DNA of 64,000 nt from positions 1-64,000 of the forward strand of contig VYDB01000123.1 in assembly GCA_009843635.1 (NCBI GenBank). Reading direction: 5' to 3'. The stretch comes from Gammaproteobacteria bacterium (lineage in GTDB: Bacteria; Pseudomonadota; Gammaproteobacteria; Pseudomonadales; Azotimanducaceae). The notes under the pieces are model-generated. The model worked only from the letters and a program-made list of their open reading frames with translations, was not told the DNA's origin and did not search any database. Below are positions 16,743 through 26,692 of this stretch, piece after piece (the stretch's first letter is position 1; every line of letters starts with the position of its first letter). The translations under genes were made by a program, and so were the position numbers.

Positions 16743-18187
16743 GCCTTCGCTTTGCTTCACGGGTGATGCGAGAAGTCGTCCCCTTAAACCCGCTCTCCTT
16801 GACGCCTTGGATCAAGTGGCACCGCGCCGAGCTGATCCGCGCGTCCATGTCCCTCGACCGGACGAGGGAGTTGCTTTGCCACTTCGCTCGCCGCAGCAAC
16901 GCTTTGGAGTGCGCCTATTCCGTCGCTAGCAAAGCCGACTCGGCGGAGCAACGAATACTACTTGGCGAAGCGGTCCGCGATTGCCTTTTCGATCGAAAAT
17001 TCGACAAGGATGTGCTCTGGTGCGAGAAGCTGCCGGCCGGTCATGCGTTCGCGCTTTTTGTCAATGGGCGCGTGATCAAGGACGGCCTGGTCGATAGCCG
17101 CCAACGCCTGAGTCGCGAGTTGTCACTGGTCTTGGTCAAGTTGCGCCATGAGCAACGGTCCCAACCCCTGGAAGTGTGCTATGCGGGTCAGGTCGCCAAG
17201 AGCGCCCTTGAGAAAGCGCTTCGGGATTTGGAGCGAGAGATTGACATTGGCGATGAAAATCGGCCCACACTCAAGGACTGCCCGCCTTTGGAGCAGCGCC
17301 TGAGGGCCGATTGGGACCAATTGCCATGGCTGAAGGTGGCGAGCGACATTCCCGCCATCACCCGCGTGGCGCTTGCGCGGCAAATGGCCGGCCGCACCGC
17401 TGCGGCGATTGCCGTCGCCGGCGTCGCTTGGGGCGCCTACCAACTCTGGCCAGGGGAACCCCCGCCCCCGCCTCCGCCGCCGCCCGACGTGGCCAAGGGC
17501 AACTACCTCCGCCTTTTGAATTCCCCGCAAGCAGGCCAATTGTTGGCCGACATCCACCACGCCTACCGTAGGTTCGTGGGCGACCCGCTGTTCGGCCGGT
17601 ACGGCAACATCCAGACAATGCGGTGGGTCGGCACAAGGGTTGGGATGCGGAGCGAGGAAGCCGGCGCTGGCCGAGCGTTGGAGCTGAAGGTGCGCATGCC
17701 GTTGGAAAACTTGAATCACCGGGGAGAGCCCATTGATCTGGCGGCTGACTTCAGCCGGTACGGCACAAGCCTCGGCTGGAACGTTCAGGCGGCGGGTCGC
17801 GATGATGAAGAAGGATGGCTGGACTACACGGTGTTTGTGCCGTTGAGGGCAGCCGTTCAAGCAGGCGGGAACGCAACCAGGGAAGGCCTCCCGGAGCCAA
17901 ACGCCAGCGACCGCCTCCACGAGCGAAGCATTCAAGAAGACCTCGCGCCCGTTGGCGTGGTCGATGTCGGCCGCGTGCGCCGCAACGATGTGTACCTATA
18001 CCACCCGATGGAATTGACGCTCCAAAACGCGGAATGGTCAGACCAAGCGCTGGTTCAATGGTTGAGTCAGCGCCTGCGGGGTGGGACGGTCATTCTCGAT
18101 GCGATGCTCCTTGAGGTTTCCGACGGCGGCACTCTGGTCACGGGCACGATCGAATTTCGCACCGTTTGGTGCAACGACTGCGGCTAA
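16739..18187 (+). CDS. pilO: PilO-type pilus assembly protein (PilO2 family)
   Basis: A 482-residue inner-membrane assembly protein of type IVb pili. The N-terminal half is a cytoplasmic actin/PilM-like fold region (FALFVNGRVIKDGLVDSRQ near residue 104). One membrane helix follows at 219-237 (RTAAAIAVAGVAWGAYQLW), then a run of nine prolines at 241-249 and a periplasmic C-terminal domain. It starts with GTG inside the pilN stop (GTGA overlap), so both are coupled, as pilN-pilO are neighbours in R64. Cysteines at the extreme C-terminus (CNDC) may form a disulfide. Confidence 0.75.
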   Translation: MSLRFASRVMREVVPLNPLSLTPWIKWHRAELIRASMSLDRTRELLCHFARRSNALECAYSVASKADSAEQRILLGEAVRDCLFDRKFDKDVLWCEKLPAGHAFALFVNGRVIKDGLVDSRQRLSRELSLVLVKLRHEQRSQPLEVCYAGQVAKSALEKALRDLEREIDIGDENRPTLKDCPPLEQRLRADWDQLPWLKVASDIPAITRVALARQMAGRTAAAIAVAGVAWGAYQLWPGEPPPPPPPPPDVAKGNYLRLLNSPQAGQLLADIHHAYRRFVGDPLFGRYGNIQTMRWVGTRVGMRSEEAGAGRALELKVRMPLENLNHRGEPIDLAADFSRYGTSLGWNVQAAGRDDEEGWLDYTVFVPLRAAVQAGGNATREGLPEPNASDRLHERSIQEDLAPVGVVDVGRVRRNDVYLYHPMELTLQNAEWSDQALVQWLSQRLRGGTVILDAMLLEVSDGGTLVTGTIEFRTVWCNDCG

Positions 18188-18261
18188 CCCAGCGCCGTCT
18201 CGTTGAGCGCCGAGTGGCACACCGAATCGGGCGCGCTGAACTGGGCTTTCGTCAGGGGGGC

Positions 18262-18705
18262 TCAGCCATCGTTGGGTAGGGCATCAACAGGTGGCAGCGC
18301 CTCGCCGCCATCCGCATCGCTTCCCACCATCGCGCTTTGTTCACCGGGCATCAACACGCGGGTGTCAGGTGGGGCGAGATCGATGACCACCACTCGGTTG
18401 CTGGCGTAGAGATCGGCCACGAGCTTGCCCTTGTAGAGCGTAAGCAGCTCAATGAGCGCATCCTGCAACGACCTGTTGGTGATGGTGAAAGGCACATCGA
18501 TGTTGCGGTCTTCCTCGGTTGCCCATATCAATGACCATCCATGGCTTTCCACCAGTTGCCGCACACTGACTGACAAGTGGCCTTCGCCCACTTCGTAAAC
18601 TTGCGCTTGCACAGAGCCGCCAATCGCCAGTGCCAGCAAGAGCGCTGCTGCGCAAAGTCCTTTCGCCGAATTCGCGAGTCGGAGCCGCTCGTTGGTGCAT
18701 TTCAT
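18262..18705 (-). CDS. TcpQ-domain periplasmic protein (PilL C-terminal-like)
   Basis: A 147-residue exported protein with signal peptide (LCAAALLLALAIGGSVQAQ) and a TcpQ-type domain: VSVRQLVESHGWSLIW near residue 46 and a beta-rich part to about residue 110. TcpQ in Vibrio cholerae stabilises the TcpC secretin, and PilL of R64 carries the same domain at its C-terminus. Here the gene stands alone on the opposite strand, converging on pilO, so it needs its own promoter. A role as secretin partner is inferred. Confidence 0.65.
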   Translation of the reverse strand: MKCTNERLRLANSAKGLCAAALLLALAIGGSVQAQVYEVGEGHLSVSVRQLVESHGWSLIWATEEDRNIDVPFTITNRSLQDALIELLTLYKGKLVADLYASNRVVVIDLAPPDTRVLMPGEQSAMVGSDADGGEALPPVDALPNDG

Positions 18706-18809
18706 GTTAGTCTGACCAAGTCGATCCTGAAAGGCCGCATACTACGCAAAACGCGGCGCATCTGCCATTGCTTCCAGCGTTGTGCGGAAAGCGCAAAACC
18801 ACGCCGGCT

Positions 18810-18838
18810 TTGGCGTTTCCCCCAAATTGCCCTATGGT
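18810..18838 (+). promoter_or_regulatory. Probable sigma70 promoter of LLM gene
   Basis: TTGGCG at 18810-18815, a 17-nt spacer and TATGGT at 18833-18838 (4 of 6 matches in each box). Predicted transcription would begin about 27 nt before the ATG at 18872. Confidence 0.4.
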
Positions 18839-18871
18839 GTGCGGCTAGTTTTCAATTCAGGGAGCATACCC

Positions 18872-19786
18872 ATGCGCATAGGCACCATGATCGGCGCGGA
18901 CGGCACAAGCAGCGACCTCGACAGCGTCATCGGCAAGGCCAAGGACGCCGAGGCGGCCGGGCTCGACAACGTCTGGCTGGCCAACATCTTCTCTTTCGAC
19001 GCCATCTCCACTTTGGCCCTTATCGGCCGCGAGACCCAGCGCATCGGCCTCGGCACGGCGGTCACGCCCACCTACCCCCGACATCCGACGGCCATCGCCC
19101 AGCAGGCCCTCACTACCCAAGCGGCCGCCCCCGGGCGCTTCACGCTGGGCATCGGCCTGTCCCACAAGCTGGTGATCGAAGACATGCTCGGCCTCTCCTA
19201 TGAGCGGCGGGCCGCCCACATGCGCGAGTACCTCGAAGTGCTCATGCCACTGGTCCGGGGCGAGACCGCCAACTACGATGGCGAGGAGTACCGGGTGCAT
19301 GGCGTCGCCTTGGACATCCCCGGCTCGGAGGGCCTCAAAGTGGTGCTCGCCGCCCTTAGGCCGGCGATGCTGAAGGTCGCCGGGGAGCTGGCGGATGGCA
19401 CCAACACCTGGATGGTGGGGCCAAAGACCATGGAGGCGCACATCGTCAAGCGGTTGACCGCAGCCGCCGACGCTGCTGGCCGGCCCGCGCCCCAAGTCGT
19501 TGGCGGCTATCCCATCGCCCTGACCACAAAGCCCGACGAGGCCCGGGCGGAAATCGCCAAGAACCTCGTGATCTACGGCCAGTTGCCGAGCTATCGAGCC
19601 ATGCTCGACCGGGAGGGCGTGGCCGGGCCGGCCGACATCGCCATACTCGGCGATGAGAACCTGCTGCGCGGCGAAATCAAGCGCCTGGAAGACGCCGGCG
19701 TCACCGACTTCAACGCCGCCATCATGAACGTCGAGGACGGCGCCTACCAACGCACCCTGGACTTCCTAGGAAGCCTGAAAGGATGA
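18872..19786 (+). CDS. F420-dependent LLM-class oxidoreductase
   Basis: A 304-residue TIM-barrel enzyme of the luciferase-like monooxygenase superfamily, in the subgroup that resembles methylene-tetrahydromethanopterin reductase and binds F420. The sequence shows MRIGTMIGADG at the start, DNVWLANIFSFDA, and the conserved TLGIGLSHK near residue 91. The ATG at 18872 was chosen because the upstream extension is non-conserved and overlaps the likely promoter. The F420 operon in the same window makes F420 rather than FMN the likely cofactor. Substrate unknown. It converges on the carotenoid oxygenase gene with 3 nt between stops. Confidence 0.85.
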   Translation: MRIGTMIGADGTSSDLDSVIGKAKDAEAAGLDNVWLANIFSFDAISTLALIGRETQRIGLGTAVTPTYPRHPTAIAQQALTTQAAAPGRFTLGIGLSHKLVIEDMLGLSYERRAAHMREYLEVLMPLVRGETANYDGEEYRVHGVALDIPGSEGLKVVLAALRPAMLKVAGELADGTNTWMVGPKTMEAHIVKRLTAAADAAGRPAPQVVGGYPIALTTKPDEARAEIAKNLVIYGQLPSYRAMLDREGVAGPADIAILGDENLLRGEIKRLEDAGVTDFNAAIMNVEDGAYQRTLDFLGSLKG

Positions 19787-19789
19787 GTC

Positions 19790-21148
19790 TCAGTCCGCGA
19801 TCAATGCTGGAATCCAGCTGCCGTGGAAGCCATTCGGAATGCGGGGCAGTTCGATCGACGCGATGGGTTCGTTGTCCATCGTGGCTGCGTCCATGATGAC
19901 GAAGCGGCTGCTGTCCGAGTGGGCATCGTAGAGGAACGTCATCAGGTAGCCGTCGTCCTCGCTCTTCGGGTCGGCCGCGGGCGCGAACACCGCTTCGCCG
20001 CCGACGCGGCCCCGTCCGAACTCGATCGCTGAACGCGCTCCTGACTCCCGGTCGTACTTCAGAATGGCGCCCGAGGCGCTCATCGGGTCGTCGGGAATGC
20101 CCGGCTCGGACATGCTCATCATGTAGCCGAAGCGGTGCTTGAGGCCAATGACGCTGTCGGCAACCCGGGGGAATTCGGCGAAACGTTCGTCCACCTGCTC
20201 CTCGCGCACCTTTCCGGTGCCGGTGTCGATGGTGAACCGCCACAGTTCCGGCGGCGGAAAGTCCATGGACGATTCACGCCAAATGTGGCTGAAGCGGGCC
20301 ACGTCAAGCACGATGGCGTCCCCGTCCTCATAGGAATTCATGGGGTGGAAGACGTAGCAGGGGTTGATGTCGTACCAGGTCACCTGGTCGTCGGTGCCGT
20401 TGCGCGGCATTACGCCCAACCGGGCCGGGTAGCTGTCGTCCCAGCGAATGGGCATTTCGCCGCTCATCGCCAACTCCATGTTGAACACCGCCGGCAGGTC
20501 CATGAACACGACGTGGTTCCGGGTGATGTTGAAGTCATGCATCATGGTCGGCCCGCCAACCGTGATGTTCTCCACCTGCACCAGCTTGCCATCCGCCGCC
20601 ACCCGCAGGTAGCGCAGGTAGGGTGGCATGGCCGAGTAGCCGAAGGCGAGCAACTCGCCGGTGACCGGGCAGATCTTCGGGTGCGCGGTGAATGCGCCGT
20701 TCAGGACGCCGTCGAAGTCGGTCGGGCCCAAGGTTTCGAGTTCGCCGTCGATCACGTAGGGGAAGTGGCCTTCCTCAAGCGCGAGAATCTTGCCGGCATG
20801 GCCGATGACGTGGGTGTTCGCCTTCGACGACTTCATGTCCATCAACACGGAGGGGTCGAGAATGTCGGTTGCCGGATTGGCAATGAAGGGCGTTTGCACG
20901 TAGCGGTTGCGATACCACTCGGCGCGGCCATCGCGAACCCGCACGCCATGCAGCATGCCGTCGCCGAAGAACGGGTGGCTGCTGGTCCCGGTGAAGGGGT
21001 TGGCGCCATTGCGCACGAAACGGCCGTTAAGCTCGGCGGGAATGGTTCCGGTTACCTTGAGCGCCGTGAGCGTGCGCTCCTCGGTGATGGGGCGGCCGTT
21101 GCCGCGCAGGTGGACCGGTGTGTCGTCAACAACTTCTGCTTCTGCCAT
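19790..21148 (-). CDS. Carotenoid oxygenase family protein
   Basis: A 452-residue beta-propeller iron enzyme of the RPE65/carotenoid cleavage dioxygenase family, which splits C=C bonds in carotenoids, apocarotenoids or stilbene/lignin-like substrates. Likely iron-ligand histidines lie in FTAHPK near residue 153, MMHDFN near 202, YVFHPMN near 267 and FHGSWIP just before the C-terminus, so all four appear present. RFVRNGANPF near residue 43 and FFGDGMLHGV are typical N-terminal blocks. Full length. Divergent from the transporter gene at 21193, suggesting a shared regulatory region. Confidence 0.9.
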   Translation of the reverse strand: MAEAEVVDDTPVHLRGNGRPITEERTLTALKVTGTIPAELNGRFVRNGANPFTGTSSHPFFGDGMLHGVRVRDGRAEWYRNRYVQTPFIANPATDILDPSVLMDMKSSKANTHVIGHAGKILALEEGHFPYVIDGELETLGPTDFDGVLNGAFTAHPKICPVTGELLAFGYSAMPPYLRYLRVAADGKLVQVENITVGGPTMMHDFNITRNHVVFMDLPAVFNMELAMSGEMPIRWDDSYPARLGVMPRNGTDDQVTWYDINPCYVFHPMNSYEDGDAIVLDVARFSHIWRESSMDFPPPELWRFTIDTGTGKVREEQVDERFAEFPRVADSVIGLKHRFGYMMSMSEPGIPDDPMSASGAILKYDRESGARSAIEFGRGRVGGEAVFAPAADPKSEDDGYLMTFLYDAHSDSSRFVIMDAATMDNEPIASIELPRIPNGFHGSWIPALIAD

Positions 21149-21192
21149 CGTTGCAATCTCCCTGTCATCTAAAGACGGCTATCATACGGGAT

Positions 21193-22602
21193 TTGGGGGC
21201 AGGGCGTCTGAAACGGTATCCAACCGGCCACCTGAACCTTCGGGACAGCGTGCTGTTCGTGCTCGGCGCACCCGGATGGCAGATCACGTCAACCATCGTC
21301 GTTTCCATCGGCATTTACTTTTACCTGCCGCCGGAAGGCGCGGGGCTTCAAGTCCAGGTTTCCGAGGAGATTTTCCTAGGCGTGCTGACGGCCTACGGAC
21401 TGGCGCGGCTGATCGGCGGCCTGATCGACTCGCTGACCGACCCATTGGTCGGCCACTATTCGGATCGCTCGCGCTCCCGATTTGGCCGGCGCCGGATTTT
21501 CCTTGCGTTTGGACTGGTGCCGATGGCCGCCACTCCGGCGCTGCTGTTCTTTCCGCCGGGAGAGCCCGGCACCCACGGCGTGTTCGTTTACTTAACGGTG
21601 CTGCTCTGCCTGTACTACATCTTTTTCACCGTGTACGTCGCGCCCTACAACGCACTGCTGCCGGAACTGGCGAACACCGAAGCGGAACGGGTTGAACTCA
21701 CAAGGCTGCGCTCGGCAATCGGCGGCTCCCTGATCATGGCCTACGGCATCCTGTGGCTGGCCGGCATCAAGCTGTTCCGGGAGCTTGGCTTGGATGCGAA
21801 CACCGCAGTGCAGGTGGTTGTGGTCATCTCCTGCGTGATTTCGTTCGTGTTTTGCGCGTGCCCCCTGTTCGTAGTGCGCGAACAGGAGCTGCGCCACCAG
21901 CGGAGCGCCATGAACATGCGCGCAGCACTCGCCGCAACGCTCAAGAACGGGCCCTTTCTCATCTACCTGTTGGCACAGGTGATATTCACCCTGGGCATCC
22001 ACATGAGCGGGCCCGCCATACCCTACTTCGCCCGCGTGATCCTAGGCCGGGATGAAGGGTTCGCGGCGGTTCTATCCTTAAGCATGCTGCCGGGAATCCT
22101 GATCGGCTTCGTGTTCATCCAGCACGTCGTGGACCGGATCGGCACCAAGATGACGCTGGTGCTCTCCATCCTGATCCTGGGGATAGCCCACCTGCCCTAC
22201 GGGTTGCTCACGCCGAGCGTCGCCGGCGATGCCCATGACTTCCTGAACGTGGCTGTGATAGTGGGGCTGTCCGCACTCAAGGGGCTGGCGATTGCCGGCA
22301 TCATGATCCTGCCGACGGTCATCCTGGGCCAGTTGATCGATCTCGACCAGGCGCGCACCGGGGCTGGCCGTGCAGCCATGTACTACGGCGTGCAGGGCCT
22401 GATGACCAAGTGGGTGCACGCCGCCTCGGCAGCCTTGATGAGCTTTCTGCTGTCGGCCTACGGCAGAAGCGCGGCGGAACCGCTCGGGGTGCTGTTGATC
22501 GGCCCGGTCGCGGGCGGCCTGTGCCTGATCGCCGCCGGCTTCTACGCCTGCTATCCGGAAAAGCGGGTTCGTGCGGAAGCGGGCAGGCTTGTCGCCGAGT
22601 AG
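21193..22602 (+). CDS. GPH-family/MFS sugar- or glycoside-type transporter
   Basis: A protein of about 469 residues with roughly twelve hydrophobic segments. The family block DSLTDPLVGHYSDRSRSRFGRRR lies between helices 2 and 3 and marks the glycoside-pentoside-hexuronide:cation symporters (MFS_2). The start is uncertain: TTG 21193 is given, GTG 21118 would overlap the divergent gene by 31 nt, and later starts are possible. Located in the inner membrane. The substrate is unknown; the neighbouring carotenoid oxygenase and SnoaL-like protein hint at a catabolic group for a terpenoid or aromatic compound. Confidence 0.8.
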   Translation: MGAGRLKRYPTGHLNLRDSVLFVLGAPGWQITSTIVVSIGIYFYLPPEGAGLQVQVSEEIFLGVLTAYGLARLIGGLIDSLTDPLVGHYSDRSRSRFGRRRIFLAFGLVPMAATPALLFFPPGEPGTHGVFVYLTVLLCLYYIFFTVYVAPYNALLPELANTEAERVELTRLRSAIGGSLIMAYGILWLAGIKLFRELGLDANTAVQVVVVISCVISFVFCACPLFVVREQELRHQRSAMNMRAALAATLKNGPFLIYLLAQVIFTLGIHMSGPAIPYFARVILGRDEGFAAVLSLSMLPGILIGFVFIQHVVDRIGTKMTLVLSILILGIAHLPYGLLTPSVAGDAHDFLNVAVIVGLSALKGLAIAGIMILPTVILGQLIDLDQARTGAGRAAMYYGVQGLMTKWVHAASAALMSFLLSAYGRSAAEPLGVLLIGPVAGGLCLIAAGFYACYPEKRVRAEAGRLVAE

Positions 22603-22698
22603 CAAGGCGCTATGGCCCCGAGCTGTCAGGGTGAGACGGCGTGAATCAACAATGCAGCTACAATGGCGCACCTTGGAAATTCTAGGGAGACTGACGCG

Positions 22699-23139
22699 AT
22701 GATCGACCTCGACCGCGCCGCCAACGATAAAGAGCGCCTAGCGCTCTCCCTGTTCAAGGCCATGGAGGAAGGCGACTTGGCGGACAAGATCGAGGCATTG
22801 TGCGCAGATGGCTTTGCCTGGGCCAACAGCGGCCTGCCAACGCTGGAGGGCAAGGCTTCGGTCTTCGCGCACATGGCGGCGGGCGGCTTTGCCAACGACA
22901 TCCCCATCCTCAAGGGCATGACGTCGTTCTCGGCGGATCTGCTGCACATCGCCAGCTCGACCGCTGGAGGCCGCACGGTGGTGTTCACCGAACGCATCGA
23001 CCACCACTGGGACGCCGCTGGCCGCGACCTGATGACGCCACACATCTGCGGCGTGATTGAAATCGAGGACGGGAAGATTCAAGCGCTTCGGGATTTCTAT
23101 GACACCTGCTGCTACGAGCAGGATCCGGTGGAGCCCTAG
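22699..23139 (+). CDS. SnoaL/limonene-epoxide-hydrolase-like protein
   Basis: A 146-residue NTF2-fold protein of the SnoaL/limonene-1,2-epoxide hydrolase type. The length, the pattern FAWANSGLPTLEGKASV and the block VFTERIDHHW near residue 96 fit this fold. The ATG at 22699 has a clear GGGAGA 8-9 nt upstream; a TACAAT at 22659-22664 could be a -10 box but has no good -35. It may hydrolyse or isomerise a small lipophilic substrate; no specific reaction can be claimed. Converges on the LLM gene at 23147. Confidence 0.75.
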   Translation: MIDLDRAANDKERLALSLFKAMEEGDLADKIEALCADGFAWANSGLPTLEGKASVFAHMAAGGFANDIPILKGMTSFSADLLHIASSTAGGRTVVFTERIDHHWDAAGRDLMTPHICGVIEIEDGKIQALRDFYDTCCYEQDPVEP

Positions 23140-23146
23140 TGCCTCG

Positions 23147-24076
23147 TCAAGCTTCGTTCAACGCCGCCACCTCCGGCAGCACGCGCTCAATCAACAAACG
23201 AGTTTGGTCGATGAAGTCCTCGGTGCCCTGGGCGATGGGCCGCAGGATGAACTTGTGCACGCCGGCGTCGCGGAAGCGCTGCAGCAGCGCCATGATGTCC
23301 TCAACGTCGCCGACAGCCAGGAAGCCGTCGGCGGGCTTGCCAAGTCTTTGGGTCAGAAACTCGTGGTATCGGGTGACGATGGGCTCCTCTACCTGGCCGA
23401 AGCGGAAGGCGAAGCCGGCGCCGTAGTGGTCCTCATCGATCGGGCGGCCGAGTTCGGCGGCCCGCGCCTTGATGGCCGCGATCACTGGCTGGACTTCGTC
23501 TGGCGACTCGATGCCCGCCTGCCAGCCGGTGCCCCATTGGGCGGTGCGTTCGATGGCTTGGGGCGCTGAGCCGCCGACCCAAAGCGGCAGCGGCTGCTGC
23601 ACGGGCTTGGGCGCGATGCTGGCGTCCTTGAGTTGGTAGTACTGGCCCTCCATGGTCACGGAGTCCTCGCACCAAAGACGAGAGAGAATTTGCAAGCCTT
23701 CCTCGCTGCGCTTGCCCCGGCCCCGGGTGGGGGTGCCGGTGGCGGCATAGTCGCGGGACCGAGCGCTGCCAACGCCGAAGGCGGGCAACAGCCGTCCTTC
23801 GCTTAAGACGTCAATGGTGGCGCAGGCCTTGGCGGTCAGCACGGGGTCGCGCAGGCCAAGGCTGGCCACGTTCATACCGAACTTCAGGTTTCGCGTGGCC
23901 CCGGCCAGCGCCGCCATGACGCTCATGCACTCCAGGTTCGGGTCCGGCCCAATCAGGCGGTCGCTCTGCCAGATGGAGTCCACCCCGCCCTTGTCGCAGA
24001 GGTCCACCCAGCGCCAGAAGCCCTTGGCGTCCTCAAATGGGAAATTGGCGATGCCGAGGCCAGCGCTGACGGTCAT
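23147..24076 (-). CDS. LLM-class oxidoreductase, probably F420-dependent
   Basis: A 309-residue luciferase-like TIM barrel. Typical blocks are GVDSIWQSDRL near residue 31, GMNVASLGLRDP near 67, LLPAFGVGSARSRDYAATG near 97 and PLPLWVGGSAPQAI near 164. The ATG at 24076 is preceded by AAGGGA. It is the last gene of a run of minus-strand genes and begins 20 nt after gap. F420 is likely, but FMN cannot be excluded by eye. Confidence 0.85.
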   Translation of the reverse strand: MTVSAGLGIANFPFEDAKGFWRWVDLCDKGGVDSIWQSDRLIGPDPNLECMSVMAALAGATRNLKFGMNVASLGLRDPVLTAKACATIDVLSEGRLLPAFGVGSARSRDYAATGTPTRGRGKRSEEGLQILSRLWCEDSVTMEGQYYQLKDASIAPKPVQQPLPLWVGGSAPQAIERTAQWGTGWQAGIESPDEVQPVIAAIKARAAELGRPIDEDHYGAGFAFRFGQVEEPIVTRYHEFLTQRLGKPADGFLAVGDVEDIMALLQRFRDAGVHKFILRPIAQGTEDFIDQTRLLIERVLPEVAALNEA

Positions 24077-24096
24077 TGAGGGTTCCCTTGCGGTGG

Positions 24097-25097
<1,001 letters not shown>

Positions 25098-25098
<1 letters not shown>

Positions 25099-26117
25099 CA
25101 GGACGGCTCCCCGGCTTGGGCGGCGTCCAAGCCGCCGTAGAGGGCGGCCAAGTCCAAGATGCGCCGGGCATGGCCGAGCGACTCATGCCAAGCCAGCACC
25201 TTGATGAGGTTTTCGCCCGCCTTCATGGTGCCTTGGAGATCGACCAGCAGCGATTCGGAACGGCCCTTGACGTCGGAGGACACGATGGGATCGCGGGTGG
25301 CCGCAATCAGCGCCGGATCGGCGGCGGCAGCAGCTTCGAAAAGCTCGTTGACTCCTTCAGCTTCCACGGCCAGGCTGGCAAAGGCCACCGTCATGTCCAG
25401 CAGGGAGCCCGCCTGCACCGGCACGTTCAGCGCAAAACCGCTGACCTTGCCCTTGACGGCCGGCAGTGCCCGCTCCACCCAACGCGGGGCGGGCGTGTCA
25501 TTGGGAATGATGTTCTCGGCGCCGGAACGGCTGCGGCGATAGTCAGGCCCGGCGTAGTCCTGCAGGCTTTGGTCGCTGGTGTAGGCGTGCACCGAGGTCA
25601 TGGTGGCATGCTCAATGGCATGGGTTGCCGCAAGGACCTTCAGCGCCAGGGCCATGGCCGTTGTGGATGCTGAGCCGGCGGAGATGATCCGGTCGTCCGC
25701 CACCGCCTCCGCTTGATTGACCCCGTAGAGCACTACCCGATCAACATCCCCGTCCGGCAATGTGGACAGAACCACCCGCCGGGCGCCGTTTTCCAAGTGG
25801 GGCGCCAAGTTCGCAGCGGACCGAAAGCGGCCGGTGGCGTCGATGACGACATCCACGCCGAAGGCATCCCAAGGCACCTCCGCGGGATTGTCGGCGCACA
25901 TCAGACGAGCGCGGCGGGGCGCTTCGCCACGCTCGCTAACCAGATGATTGGCTTCCAAGCGGACGTGCCCGCAATCCGCCCCCTTGGTCAGGAGGTGGTG
26001 CAGGATTTCCGGCCGCCCAATGTCGGAGATGGCCACCAGATCAGCCTGCGCATCATCGAGCGCCAAACGGTAGATCTGCCTGCCCACCAAGCCGAACCCC
26101 ATCATGCCGACGCGCAT
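25098..26117 (-). CDS. GAPDH paralogue lacking the catalytic cysteine
   Basis: A 339-residue homologue of the downstream gap, colinear with it without gaps through at least residue 177. The dinucleotide motif MGFGLVGR and His177 (VHAYTSDQ) are retained. The active-site block reads SAGSASTTA where gap has SNASCTTNC: residue 150 is Ala (codon GCA at 25668-25670) and residue 154 also loses its Cys. It should be unable to form the thiohemiacetal. It may be a regulatory or structural partner of true GAPDH, perhaps in mixed tetramers, or a protein with another function. The ATG at 26117 was chosen over an open upstream extension with no homology. Confidence 0.85.
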
Positions 26118-26137
26118 TGGCCGGCGCTCCACCCCCG

Positions 26138-26692
26138 TCACGCCTTGGCGTCCGGTGGCAGGTAGTCGAAGATGAAGGTGATGCGATCCTCCGGTCCCTT
26201 GTTCATCACGCTGTGGGCGAGCTGGTTGTTGATCTCGTAGGCTTGGCCCACTTCGAGGCGGTAGGGGCGGCCGTCGATCATGAAGCGAACCCGCGGATTG
26301 GTGGTCAGCGGCACGTGGATGCGATGGCTGCAATGAAAGGAAGGGTGGCCGTCGCGGTGGGTGCTGATGCGCCCCCCGGCAGCGAGCTTGGCCGCCATGG
26401 CACGAATGATGGCACCGCCCTTGGGGTAGTGCCCCTCGATGATGCCGTGCATCAGGGGCACTGCGGGCTCCGCCAGCCAAGGCCAGCCGGACTCCTTGGT
26501 CACCTCGATGTCCGGCCAGCCGGTGCCATCGGTGAACACCAGGACCAGCGATTGGGTCTGCTGATGCACCTCGTAGGTCTCCTGGCGGTGCGGCTGGCTT
26601 GCCCAGGCTTCCTGCCCGAGGGCCAGCACCGCGTCCCGCATTGCGCTGACGTCAATTTCGCCCAAGTGGCGCACCGGCGCATCGATATTCAT
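26138..26692 (-). CDS. Aspartyl/asparaginyl beta-hydroxylase family protein
   Basis: A 184-residue Fe(II)/2-oxoglutarate dioxygenase-like protein. The facial-triad His is in STHRDGH near residue 94, the second His in NQLAHSVMN near 164, and the 2-oxoglutarate-anchoring Arg in EDRITFIFDY near the end. The length fits the short bacterial branch. It starts inside the stop of the DUF3604 gene (ATGA overlap) and ends 20 nt before the GAPDH paralogue. The substrate is unknown, a protein or an amino-acid-containing small molecule. Confidence 0.8.
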   Translation of the reverse strand: MNIDAPVRHLGEIDVSAMRDAVLALGQEAWASQPHRQETYEVHQQTQSLVLVFTDGTGWPDIEVTKESGWPWLAEPAVPLMHGIIEGHYPKGGAIIRAMAAKLAAGGRISTHRDGHPSFHCSHRIHVPLTTNPRVRFMIDGRPYRLEVGQAYEINNQLAHSVMNKGPEDRITFIFDYLPPDAKA

